From: Pseudomonadota bacterium
GTDB taxonomy: Bacteria > Pseudomonadota > Gammaproteobacteria > Steroidobacterales > Steroidobacteraceae
Length of the DNA stretch: 32,117 nt
Assembly: GCA_025355105.1 (NCBI GenBank)
Contig: JANYAE010000088.1
Location: 1-32,117, forward strand
Direction of reading: 5' to 3'
Under the pieces are notes generated by a model. That model searched no databases, was not told where the DNA came from, and saw nothing but the letters and a program-made list of their open reading frames with translations. Made by a program: the position numbers and the translations under genes. Of the stretch, positions 24,384 through 31,756 are shown piece by piece (position 1 is the first letter of the stretch; the number at the start of each line of letters is the position of its first letter).

Positions 24384-24998
24384 TCAGCCGGTCGGCTTCG
24401 CGGGCGCGGCGCCGAAATCGACCGTCGGCGGCTTGGCGATCTGCGCCTCGTTCTCGACCGTGAAGTTCGGCTTCACCTTGTAGCCGAACATCATCGCCGT
24501 CAGATTCACCGGGAACTGCCGTACCGTGACGTTGTAGTTCTGCACCGCGTCGATGTAGCGCTTGCGCGCGACGGTGATGCGGTTCTCGGTGCCCTCGAGC
24601 TGCGCCTGCAGGTCGCGGAAGTTCTGGTCGGACTTCAGTTGCGGGTAGTTCTCGGTGACCGCCAGCAGCCGCGACAGCGCGCCGGAGAGCTCGCCCTGCG
24701 TCTGCTGGAACTTCTTCAGCGACTCGGCGTCGTTGGCGTCGACCTTGATGGAGGTCGCCTTGGCGCGCGCCTCGGTGACGCCGATCAGCACGGTCTGTTC
24801 CTGCTGCGCGAAGCCCTTCACCGTATTCACGAGGTTCGGGATCAGATCGGCGCGGCGCTGGTACTGGTTCAGCACCTCGGACCAGCCGGACTTGGTTTGC
24901 TCGTCAAGCGACTGGATGTTGTTGTAGCCGCAGCCGGACAGCAGCGCTCCACCGACGAGCACCGCGAACAACCACGAGGCGCGCAGAATCGATCGCAT
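24384..24998 (-). CDS. lemA: LemA family lipoprotein
   Basis: A 204-residue protein with lipobox LLSGC (lipidated Cys23), then the LemA core: a long helical domain with YQRRADLIPNLVNTVKGFA, VTEARAKA, NYPQLKS..NFRDLQ.QLEGTENRI and RYIDAVQNYN. The family forms a helical-bundle membrane-associated protein whose function is not settled. The start is supported by a near-perfect Shine-Dalgarno, AAGGAGG (25009-25003), 4 bases from ATG 24998. It is the best ribosome site in the window, implying high expression. A -10-like TATAGT (25039-25034) overlaps the stop of the upstream methyltransferase and may give this operon its own promoter. It leads LemA, TPM, TPM and L,D-transpeptidase. Confidence 0.95.
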   Translation of the reverse strand: MRSILRASWLFAVLVGGALLSGCGYNNIQSLDEQTKSGWSEVLNQYQRRADLIPNLVNTVKGFAQQEQTVLIGVTEARAKATSIKVDANDAESLKKFQQTQGELSGALSRLLAVTENYPQLKSDQNFRDLQAQLEGTENRITVARKRYIDAVQNYNVTVRQFPVNLTAMMFGYKVKPNFTVENEAQIAKPPTVDFGAAPAKPTG

Positions 24999-25033
24999 GA
25001 GACCTCCTTGCGGCCCAGACGGCCGCCGCGGGC

Positions 25034-25039
25034 ACTATA
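25034..25039 (-). promoter_or_regulatory. candidate -10 of the lemA operon
   Basis: TATAGT on the minus strand is a near-consensus hexamer, about 35 bases before the lemA ATG. It overlaps the TAG stop of the methyltransferase gene. A TTGCGT lies 19 bases further upstream, a wide but possible spacing. Confidence 0.4.
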
Positions 25040-25784
25040 TGGGTGTTACCCGCCCCAGACGCAAGTGGATCGGCCAGATGACCCGGCGCACCCCGCCGGC
25101 CGGCCAGAACGGCGCGAGGGCGGCCGCGACGGCCGGCACCGGATCCTGGCCCTCGGCAGCCCGGTAGCGGTCGACGGCCGACCAGGTGCCGAGATAGCCC
25201 GCCACCTGCGCCAGTGTCCAGTCGGTGACGAGCTCGAATCGCGGCGTGGCCAGCTCCGCGAGCGGGAACGGCAGCGTGCGGTAGCCCTGCTCGACGTAGC
25301 GGCGCTCCGGCGGCCAGTAGCGGCCGATCACCTCGCCGTAGAATCCGTCGACCACGGCGTCGACATCGGCGGCGACGCGGAATTTCTCGTACGTCCAAAG
25401 CGCCACCACCCCGTCTGGGCGCAGCACGCGCCGTGCCTCGGCGTAGAACGGGGCGAAGTCGAACCAGTGCGCCGCCTGTGCGGCCACCAGGGCGTCGGCG
25501 ACGCCGGCGCCGAACGGCAACTGCTCGGCCGCGTGGCGCAGGTAGCGCACCCGCGGGTGCGGCGTCGCCCGCGCGAGCTGCGCCGCGCTGGCATCGCTCG
25601 CGACCACCCGCTCGAAGTGCTCGGCGAGGTCGACGGCCGCCTGGCCATTGCCGGTGGCGACGTCGAGCGCGAGCCGGCGCGACGGCGCCTGCGAGGCGAC
25701 GAACGCCGCGAGTTCCGGCGGATAGCGTGGACGAAAGAGTCCGTACTCCTGCGCCTGTCGCGAGAAGTGGTCCTTGAAGGCCAT
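25035..25784 (-). CDS. class I SAM-dependent methyltransferase
   Basis: A 249-residue cytoplasmic enzyme of the Methyltransf_11 type. The opening MAFKDHFSRQAQEYGLFRPRYP is typical of a common small-molecule methyltransferase group related to trans-aconitate methyltransferase. The SAM-binding motif I, LDVATGNGQAA (40-50), is followed by VVASDASAAQL (motif II), then AEQLPF and RVLRPDGVVALWTY. The substrate is unknown. A -10-like TAGCAT (25796-25791) ends only 6 bases before the ATG, and no good Shine-Dalgarno is present, so the mRNA could be leaderless. The stop abuts the candidate lemA promoter, and partial read-through into lemA is possible. Confidence 0.9.
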   Translation of the reverse strand: MAFKDHFSRQAQEYGLFRPRYPPELAAFVASQAPSRRLALDVATGNGQAAVDLAEHFERVVASDASAAQLARATPHPRVRYLRHAAEQLPFGAGVADALVAAQAAHWFDFAPFYAEARRVLRPDGVVALWTYEKFRVAADVDAVVDGFYGEVIGRYWPPERRYVEQGYRTLPFPLAELATPRFELVTDWTLAQVAGYLGTWSAVDRYRAAEGQDPVPAVAAALAPFWPAGGVRRVIWPIHLRLGRVTPI

Positions 25785-25884
25785 CCTGGAATGCTACCCG
25801 CGCCGGCCGGCAGCCGGCGAGCTCTGGCCGCGCCGCCGCCGCGCCGCGCCGCCCGGCTCGGCGCCGAGGCCCGGAATGCGGGCG

Positions 25885-25914
25885 AAAAAAACCCCGGGTC
25901 GAGGACCCGGGGTT
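25885..25914 (-). terminator. strong intrinsic terminator
   Basis: A perfect 11-bp inverted repeat, AACCCCGGGTC (25890-25900) and GACCCGGGGTT (25904-25914), has a 3-base loop. On the minus strand it is followed by a run of Ts (25889-25885). It ends transcription of the 64-residue gene and separates it from the methyltransferase. Confidence 0.88.
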
Positions 25915-25919
25915 CGGAA

Positions 25920-25952
25920 AGCGGACTCTTTCGAAGGGAAGGAAAGTCCGCT
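25920..25952 (-). other. second hairpin just upstream of the terminator
   Basis: An 8-bp perfect inverted repeat, AGCGGACT (25920-25927) and AGTCCGCT (25945-25952), has a purine-rich loop of 17 bases. It lies between the stop of the 64-residue gene and the terminator. It may stabilise the 3' end or act as a weaker first terminator (TTTCC follows on the minus strand). Confidence 0.55.
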
Positions 25953-25959
25953 AGGGGAT

Positions 25960-26154
25960 TCAGTGCAGTCGCGCCCACTGCAGCACGCGGATCTCCTCCG
26001 CCTCGAGGTCCAGGTCGCGCGCGATCAGCGTCGCGACCCGCCTCGGATCGGTCGGCACCGTGTCCTGCCCGCCCAGTTCGACGATTCCGGTGTACTCACT
26101 CGGGCCTTTGGCCCCGAGGTCCGCCACGAACCGCGTGTAGAACTTGACGCTCAT
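25960..26154 (-). CDS. small conserved-looking protein of unknown function (64 residues)
   Basis: Starts at ATG 26154 with MSVKFYTRFVADLGAKGPSE and ends RVLQWARLH. The sequence looks like a compact mixed alpha/beta domain: YTGIVELGGQ, PTDPRRVATLIARDLDLE (helix), then EEIRVLQW. There is no signal peptide or membrane segment. An in-frame extension to 26412 lies antisense to greB and is not credible. It is divergent from greB and has its own strong tandem 3' hairpins, so it is a discrete transcription unit. I recognise no family. Confidence 0.7.
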   Translation of the reverse strand: MSVKFYTRFVADLGAKGPSEYTGIVELGGQDTVPTDPRRVATLIARDLDLEAEEIRVLQWARLH

Positions 26155-26164
26155 GGGCGCAAAG

Positions 26165-26201
26165 CTTATGTACGCAGACCTCCGGCGTCCGTGACTTATG
26201 T
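26165..26201. repeat. direct repeat CTTATGT in the greB divergent promoter region
   Basis: CTTATGT occurs at 26165-26171 and 26195-26201, 30 bases (about three helical turns) apart, in the 85-base gap between the 64-residue gene and greB. Each contains a TTATGT that could be a -10 for greB. They could equally be paired binding sites, or chance. Confidence 0.25.
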
Positions 26202-26239
26202 CCCAATCCGGTCGGGGCCAAACTGCGAGGTGTTCACCC

Positions 26240-26749
<510 letters not shown>

Positions 26750-26759
26750 GCGCCGCGCC

Positions 26760-28199
26760 TCAGACGACGCGGACGTTCTTGAACTGCCAGGGGTCCGAGG
26801 TATCGAGGTCCTCGGGGAACAGCCGCGCGCGGTCGTGCAGCGGGTTCCACTCGGTGTACTCGCCGACCACCGGGCCGAGGTACGGGCGGCAGATCTCGAG
26901 GTTGCGGGCGTAGTCCATCTCGTCCGGCTCGACGACCCCCTCGCTCGGATTCTCGATCGCCCAGATGAGCCCGGACAGCACCGCGACCGTGACCTGCAGG
27001 CTGGTGGCGTTGTTGTAGGGCGCGAGCTTGCGCGCCTCGTCGACCGACAGCTGCGAACCGTACCAGTAGGCGTTCTTCTTGTGGCCGGCGAGCAGCACGC
27101 CGAGCTCGTCGATGCCGCCCGGCTGGATCTCGTTCATCAGGATCCGCTTGTGATCCTGAAGCCGCCAGTTGCGGCCGGCGAACTCGTGCACCGACAGCAC
27201 CGCCGAGTCGCACGGGTGGTACGCGTAGTGAGCGGTCGGCCGGTAGACCACCTGCTCGCCCTCGCGGACGGTGTAGTAGTCGGCGATCGAGATCGCCTCG
27301 CCGTGCGTGATCAGGAAGCCGTGGAAGTAGCCGGCCCTCGGCGTCCAGGTCCGCACGCGCGTCGCGGCACCCGGCTGCATCAGGTAGATCGCCGCGCCGC
27401 CGCCGAAGTCATGCTTGCGCCCGTCGCGCGGAAAGTTGCGCTCGTGCGAGCCCCAGCCGAGCTCGGCCGGCTGGCAGCCCTCGCTGACGAAGCCTTCCAC
27501 CGACCAGGTGTTGACGAACTCGCCGATCCGCTTCGGGATCGACGGCACCTGCGTGTCGCGCTCGGCGACGTGCACGACCTTGACGCCGACGCGGCGCGCG
27601 AGGCCGGCCCAGTCGTCGCGGCTCTTCGGGGCGCCGGCATCGATGTTGAGGTCGCCGGCGACGTTGAGCAGCGCCTGCTTGAGGAAGTGCTGCACGAGGC
27701 CCGGGTTCGCGCCGTGCGTCAGCACCGCGGTCGGCTTCGGCGTGCTGTCCTTGTCCTTGAGCTTGCGCAGCGCCAGCGCCTCTTCGCGCAGCGCGTAGTT
27801 CGAGCGCTTCGACGGTGACAGCGACGGGTCGGTGTAGCCGCCCGGCCACGGCTCGATGCAGGTGTCGAGGTACAGCGCGCCGCGCTCCCAGCAGAACTTC
27901 ACCAGCGCGATCGACGACACGTCGACCGAGACATTGAGCACGAAGTCGCCGCGCCCGACCATCGGCTCCAGCACCTGGCGGAAGTTCTCGCGCGTCAGCG
28001 GCTGCTTGACGAAGCGGATGCCGTACTCGCGCGCGCACTCAAGGCCGGTGTCGTCGGCGGTGACGATCGTGATGCGCTCGCGCGCCAGCCCGCCGACGTG
28101 GCGCAGGATCAGCGGCAGCACGCCCTGGCCGATGCTGCCGAAGCCGATGCAGACCAGCCGGCCGGGAAAGGTCACGTGAACTTTGTGTTCGGTGGTCAT
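26760..28199 (-). CDS. hss: homospermidine synthase
   Basis: A 479-residue NAD-dependent enzyme that condenses two putrescines (or putrescine and spermidine) to homospermidine. The length equals that of characterised bacterial HSS proteins. It has a Rossmann motif, CIGFGSIGQG (17-26). Family blocks follow: TCIEPWPGGYTDPS, LTHGANPGLVQHFLKQAL, WSVEGFVSEGCQPAELGWG, AYHPCDSAVLSV and LLAGHKKNAYWYGSQL. It is cytoplasmic. A divergent 189-base region separates it from the sulfurtransferase-speA pair. With SpeA nearby it points to homospermidine as a main polyamine, though agmatine-to-putrescine enzymes are not in view. A -10-like TACAGT (28293-28288) gives it a leader of about 80 bases. Confidence 0.95.
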   Translation of the reverse strand: MTTEHKVHVTFPGRLVCIGFGSIGQGVLPLILRHVGGLARERITIVTADDTGLECAREYGIRFVKQPLTRENFRQVLEPMVGRGDFVLNVSVDVSSIALVKFCWERGALYLDTCIEPWPGGYTDPSLSPSKRSNYALREEALALRKLKDKDSTPKPTAVLTHGANPGLVQHFLKQALLNVAGDLNIDAGAPKSRDDWAGLARRVGVKVVHVAERDTQVPSIPKRIGEFVNTWSVEGFVSEGCQPAELGWGSHERNFPRDGRKHDFGGGAAIYLMQPGAATRVRTWTPRAGYFHGFLITHGEAISIADYYTVREGEQVVYRPTAHYAYHPCDSAVLSVHEFAGRNWRLQDHKRILMNEIQPGGIDELGVLLAGHKKNAYWYGSQLSVDEARKLAPYNNATSLQVTVAVLSGLIWAIENPSEGVVEPDEMDYARNLEICRPYLGPVVGEYTEWNPLHDRARLFPEDLDTSDPWQFKNVRVV

Positions 28200-28287
28200 G
28201 ATGCCCCATCTACAAGGTGCGCCGGACGCCGGCGCGAAATGCCTGCCTGAGACTCGACGCGCGCGATCCAGCGCGCGAGCGGCCGAT

Positions 28288-28293
28288 ACTGTA
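28288..28293 (-). promoter_or_regulatory. candidate -10 for hss
   Basis: TACAGT on the minus strand, about 90 bases before the hss ATG, in a local AT-richer patch. No -35 match at 16-18 bases. Confidence 0.3.
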
Positions 28294-28357
28294 CCTCAAC
28301 AGCCCGAAAACGCGCGCAGCCGCGGCGCGTCGCGCGTGCGGAGCTGCGCCGCGCCGC

Positions 28358-28370
28358 GCTACACTCGCGC
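28358..28370 (+). promoter_or_regulatory. candidate promoter core for the sulfurtransferase
   Basis: GCTACACTCGCGC gives a TACACT -10-like hexamer (28360-28365) and a GC-rich discriminator. The start would be about 17 bases before ATG 28389, leaving the GGAG (28377-28380) in the leader. No clear -35. Confidence 0.4.
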
Positions 28371-28388
28371 CGACGTGGAGCACCGCCG

Positions 28389-29237
28389 ATGAATCAGCAC
28401 ACGCTCGTCGACGTCGAGAGCCTCGCCGCCGGCCTCGCCGATCCCGCGCTGCGGATCGTCGACTGCCGCTTCGACCTCGGCGACCCGGACGCCGGCGCCG
28501 CGCTCTACCGGCGCGGCCATCTGCCCGGCGCCGTGTATGCGCACCTCGATATGGATCTGTCCGGTCCGCGCGCGCCGTGGACCGGGCGCCACCCGCTACC
28601 GGAACCGGAACTGCTCGTCGCGACCTTCAGCCGGCTCGGCATCGACGCCGGCGTGCAGGTGGTCGGCTACGACGACTCCGGCGGCATCTACGCCGCGCGG
28701 TTGTGGTGGCTGCTGCGCTGGCTCGGCCACGAGGCGGTCGCGGTACTCGACGGCGGGCTCGCCGCCTGGCGCGCGGCGCGGCGGCCCCTCAGCAGCGACG
28801 CGGTGCTGCCGCTCGCGCGCCGCTTCGTCGCCGCGCCGCGGCCGCAGACGCACGTCTCGGCGGACGAGGTCGCGGCGGCGCTCGGCCGCGGCAACGGACT
28901 GCTGCTCGATGCGCGCTCCGCGGAGCGTTTCGAGGGCCGGGTCGAGCCGCTCGATCCGAAGGCCGGCCACATCCCCGGCGCGAGCTGCCACTACTACGCC
29001 GGCAATCTCGGCGCCGATGGCCGGTTCCTGCCCGCGGCGGCGCTGCGCGCCGAGTTCGAGCGGCTGCTCGCCGGGCGCCCGCCGACGGCTTTGATCAGCA
29101 TGTGCGGCTCCGGCGTCACCGCCTGCCACACGCTGCTGGCGCTCGAAGTGGCCGGCTTGTCCGGTGCGCGGCTCTACCCCGGCTCCTGGAGCGAGTGGTG
29201 CCGCGACCCGGCGCGGGCGGTAGCGACCGGCCCCTGA
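28389..29237 (+). CDS. sulfurtransferase, 3-mercaptopyruvate type (double rhodanese)
   Basis: A 282-residue protein with two rhodanese domains. The N-terminal one is inactive (about 5-135, RIVDCRFDLGDP, GHLPGAVYAHLD, DDSGGIYAARLWW, DGG..AW). The C-terminal one is catalytic (about 155-278, LLDARSAERFEG, GHIPGA). The active-site loop is CGSGVTAC (C239-C246). The Gly-Ser-Gly form is that of mercaptopyruvate sulfurtransferases (SseA type), whereas thiosulfate rhodaneses carry CRKG. It moves sulfane sulfur from mercaptopyruvate to acceptors such as thiols, thioredoxin or cyanide, probably in the cytoplasm. GGAG lies 8 bases before the ATG. The speA promoter follows its stop directly. Confidence 0.92.
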   Translation: MNQHTLVDVESLAAGLADPALRIVDCRFDLGDPDAGAALYRRGHLPGAVYAHLDMDLSGPRAPWTGRHPLPEPELLVATFSRLGIDAGVQVVGYDDSGGIYAARLWWLLRWLGHEAVAVLDGGLAAWRAARRPLSSDAVLPLARRFVAAPRPQTHVSADEVAAALGRGNGLLLDARSAERFEGRVEPLDPKAGHIPGASCHYYAGNLGADGRFLPAAALRAEFERLLAGRPPTALISMCGSGVTACHTLLALEVAGLSGARLYPGSWSEWCRDPARAVATGP

Positions 29238-29249
29238 TCGCCGCGCTCA

Positions 29250-29277
29250 TTTACATCGCGCCTCGTTTTGCTATCGT
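29250..29277 (+). promoter_or_regulatory. sigma70-like promoter for speA
   Basis: TTTACA (29250-29255) and TATCGT (29272-29277) are 16 bases apart, followed by a GCGC discriminator. This is the best -35/-10 pair in the window. The start would be near 29284, giving a leader of about 30 bases before GTG 29313. Confidence 0.55.
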
Positions 29278-29312
29278 GCGCGCGTTCGTTTGAACGCGGC
29301 GAGGCCGAACCC

Positions 29313-31274
29313 GTGAACAGCACCGCGCCCAAGTTCGCCACGCCCGTCGGCTGGAAGGTCGACGACTCGGCGCAGCTCTATCAGGTCGACGCGTGGGGCA
29401 GCGGCTACTTCGGCGTCAACGCCGCCGGCAACGTCGTCGTGCGCCCGGACCAGCAGCCCGGCCGCGAGATCGACCTGCTCGAGGTCGTCGAGGGCCTCAA
29501 GGCCCGCGATCTGACGGCGCCGGTGGTGGTGCGCTTCTCCGACATCCTCGCGCACCGGCTGAAGAGCCTGAACGACGCCTTCGTGCAGGCGATCACCGAG
29601 AACGACTACAAAAACCGCTACGCGTCGGTGTTCCCGATCAAGGTCAACCAGCAGCGACTGGTCGTCGAGGCCGTCTACCGCGCCGGCCAGCCGTTCGGCT
29701 TCGGCCTCGAGGTGGGCTCCAAGCCCGAGCTGCTGGTGGTCATGGCGATGACCGAGGACAACACCGACCGGCTGATCATCTGCAACGGCTTCAAGGACGA
29801 CAGCTACATCGAGACGGTGACGCTGGCCGCGAAGCTCGGGCGCAACATCGTGCCGGTGGTCGAGAACTTCGTCGAGCTCGGGCTGATCCTCAAGCACGCG
29901 CAGAAGTACGGCGTGCGGCCGAACATCGGCGTGCGGGTGAAGCTGGCGGCCGAGGGCGCCGGCCGCTGGCGCGAGTCGGCCGGCGAGAAGTCGAAGTTCG
30001 GCCTGTTCATCACCGAGATCCTCGAGGTCGTGGCGGTGCTCCGGCAGCACGACATGCTCGACTGCCTGAAGCTGGTCCACTGCCACACCGGCTCGCAGCT
30101 GCAGGACATCCGCCGCGTCAAGGACGCGGTCACCGAGCTCGCGCACGTCTACGCCGAGCTCAAGCTGCTCGGCGCCGGTCTCGAGTACATCGACATCGGC
30201 GGCGGCCTCGGCGTCGACTACGACGGCAGCCGCACCAACTACGAATCGTCGATGAACTACACCATCAACGAGTACGCCGGCGACGTCGTCTACCGGATCG
30301 CGAGCGTCTGCAACGCGCGCGGCATCCCGCACCCGCAGATCATCAGCGAGTCAGGACGGGCGATCGCCGCGCACCACTCGGTGCTGGTGTTCAACGTCCT
30401 CGGCTCGAGCGCGCTCGACCAGTTCCGGGTCGCCGGCCGGCTCGAGGAGGACTGCCGCGACGGCGGCGAGGTGCCGCAGCCGGTGCGCGACCTGTTCGAC
30501 GCCTACCGTTCGGTCAGCGAGCGGCGGCTCGTCGAGTGCTGGCACGACGCGCTGCAGGCGCGCGAGCAGGCGCTGCAGATGTTCAACCTCGGCTACCTGA
30601 GCCTCGAGTCGCGCGGCCTCGCCGAGCGGCTCTACTGGGCCACCTGCGCGCGGATCCGCGACCTGTGCCGCCGCCTCGAGTCGATCCCGGAGGAGCTCGA
30701 GGGCCTCGAGACGATCCTGTCGGACATCTACTTCTGCAACTTCTCGGTATTCCAGTCGCTGCCGGACTCGTGGGCCATCGGCCAGCTGTTCCCGATCATG
30801 CCGGTGCATCGGCTGGGCGAGCGCCCGACGCGCAACGCCGTGCTCGCCGACATCACCTGCGACTCGGACGGCAAGATCGACCGCTTCGTGAGCCTGCGCG
30901 AGACCAAGCGCACGCTCGAGGTGCACGAGCTGCGCGCCGGCGAGGACTACTACCTTGCGGCGTTCCTGGTCGGCGCCTACCAGGAGACGCTCGGCGACCT
31001 GCACAACCTGTTCGGCGACACGCACGTCGTGCACATCCGCCTGCTCGACGAGGGCGGCTGGTGGCTCGAGGAGACCGTCAAGGGCGACACCGCGCTGCAG
31101 GTGCTCGGCTACATGGAATACGACACCGACGAGCTCTACCCGCGCCTCGCGCGCGATTGCGAGCGGGCGGTGCGCGAGAACCGCCTGACGCTACCCGAGA
31201 GCCAGCGCCTGAAGCGCTTCTACGAGGCGGAGCTGCAGGGCTACGCCTACCTTGAGCCTGACAACGAGAGTTGA
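29313..31274 (+). CDS. speA: biosynthetic arginine decarboxylase SpeA
   Basis: A 653-residue PLP enzyme converting arginine to agmatine, the entry to putrescine (E. coli SpeA is 658). The PLP-binding lysine is K110 in FPIKVNQ. The barrel continues with LVHCHTGSQL, YIDIGGGLGVDYDGS (phosphate-binding loop) and ISESGRAIAAHHS. The C-terminal active-site Cys is C516 in ITCDSDGKID. The start is GTG 29313, with GAGG 8 bases upstream; the in-frame TTG at 29268 falls in the promoter. It follows the sulfurtransferase but has its own promoter. With the adjacent hss it forms a polyamine locus. The 3' end has an imperfect terminator (31387-31417). Confidence 0.96.
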   Translation: MNSTAPKFATPVGWKVDDSAQLYQVDAWGSGYFGVNAAGNVVVRPDQQPGREIDLLEVVEGLKARDLTAPVVVRFSDILAHRLKSLNDAFVQAITENDYKNRYASVFPIKVNQQRLVVEAVYRAGQPFGFGLEVGSKPELLVVMAMTEDNTDRLIICNGFKDDSYIETVTLAAKLGRNIVPVVENFVELGLILKHAQKYGVRPNIGVRVKLAAEGAGRWRESAGEKSKFGLFITEILEVVAVLRQHDMLDCLKLVHCHTGSQLQDIRRVKDAVTELAHVYAELKLLGAGLEYIDIGGGLGVDYDGSRTNYESSMNYTINEYAGDVVYRIASVCNARGIPHPQIISESGRAIAAHHSVLVFNVLGSSALDQFRVAGRLEEDCRDGGEVPQPVRDLFDAYRSVSERRLVECWHDALQAREQALQMFNLGYLSLESRGLAERLYWATCARIRDLCRRLESIPEELEGLETILSDIYFCNFSVFQSLPDSWAIGQLFPIMPVHRLGERPTRNAVLADITCDSDGKIDRFVSLRETKRTLEVHELRAGEDYYLAAFLVGAYQETLGDLHNLFGDTHVVHIRLLDEGGWWLEETVKGDTALQVLGYMEYDTDELYPRLARDCERAVRENRLTLPESQRLKRFYEAELQGYAYLEPDNES

Positions 31275-31329
31275 CGGCTCGCGCGTGCGGCGGCGCCGCG
31301 AAGCGGCCCCGCACCGGCCTCACGCGTTC

Positions 31330-31354
31330 CCTGCCGGTCGCCTGAGCCGGCAGG
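31330..31354 (+). other. hairpin after speA, no T-run
   Basis: An 8-bp perfect stem, CCTGCCGG (31330-31337) and CCGGCAGG (31347-31354), with a 9-base loop. No T stretch follows, so it is more likely a 3'-end stabiliser than a terminator by itself. Confidence 0.5.
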
Positions 31355-31386
31355 ACGGGCGCTTGTCGAGCAGCCATCGACCGGCG

Positions 31387-31417
31387 CATGTTGCTCCACA
31401 GCAACAGCATGGTTTTT
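31387..31417 (+). terminator. probable speA terminator, imperfect
   Basis: The stem GTTGCT-CCAC-AGCAAC (31390-31405) can extend by CAT/ATG across a 3-base bulge to 31411. One G and then five Ts (31413-31417) follow. It lies about 110 bases past the speA stop. Confidence 0.45.
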
Positions 31418-31756
31418 GTGCAGTGCATTGGCAAAGTCATTGATCTAACACGCGGAAATTGCACGGTCCCAGCGGACCGCGTAGGATCGGTTGCGGTTGT
31501 TTTCGCCGAATCCGCTTTGACGGGCGATTGATCGGTTAAAGAAACTACGATGTCGGTCAGAGAAACAGTGTCCTTCCTGCGTCGACATTCCTCAGCGTCA
31601 CCCGCACAAGTTGATCAGCGCACGACCTACGGTTCGGGCTCAGGCCGCCGCAGGCGTACGGGTATGTACGCATGTGTCGCACTTGTGGTCCGTGGTCGAG
31701 GAACGCGGGGTCGCGGATCCGTTCCGCAGCCTCGCCCGAGCGAGTGAGATGATTCG
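31418..31756 (+). other. long leader region of the RRM-protein gene
   Basis: The rest of the 482-base gap between speA and the RRM gene. It is clearly less GC-rich than its surroundings from about 31405 to 31610. It holds a TGCAGTGCA palindrome (31419-31427) and a TTGACG (31517-31522), a possible -35 without a convincing -10. It also holds a 65-codon ORF (31550-31747), and a 6-bp hairpin GGAACG/CGTTCC (31700-31725) shortly before the start codon. Long leaders with structure near the ribosome site are typical of cold-responsive RNA-binding protein genes (inference). Confidence 0.5.
31550..31747 (+). CDS. possible upstream ORF in the leader (65 residues)
   Basis: The frame starts MSVRETVSFLRRHSSASPAQ and ends 9 bases before the RRM start codon. 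An AAAG lies about 8 bases before the ATG, a weak ribosome site. The composition is rich in Arg, Ser and Gly with no recognisable domain. It may be a regulatory leader ORF whose translation affects the next gene, or simply a chance open frame; I favour chance slightly. Confidence 0.25.
   Translation: MSVRETVSFLRRHSSASPAQVDQRTTYGSGSGRRRRTGMYACVALVVRGRGTRGRGSVPQPRPSE

Noticed and set aside
25941..25952. GGAAAGTCCG, similar to a conserved block of RNase P RNA
   Set aside because: The rest of an RNase P RNA (about 350 bases with its other conserved blocks) is absent. The bases are explained by the 8-bp hairpin.
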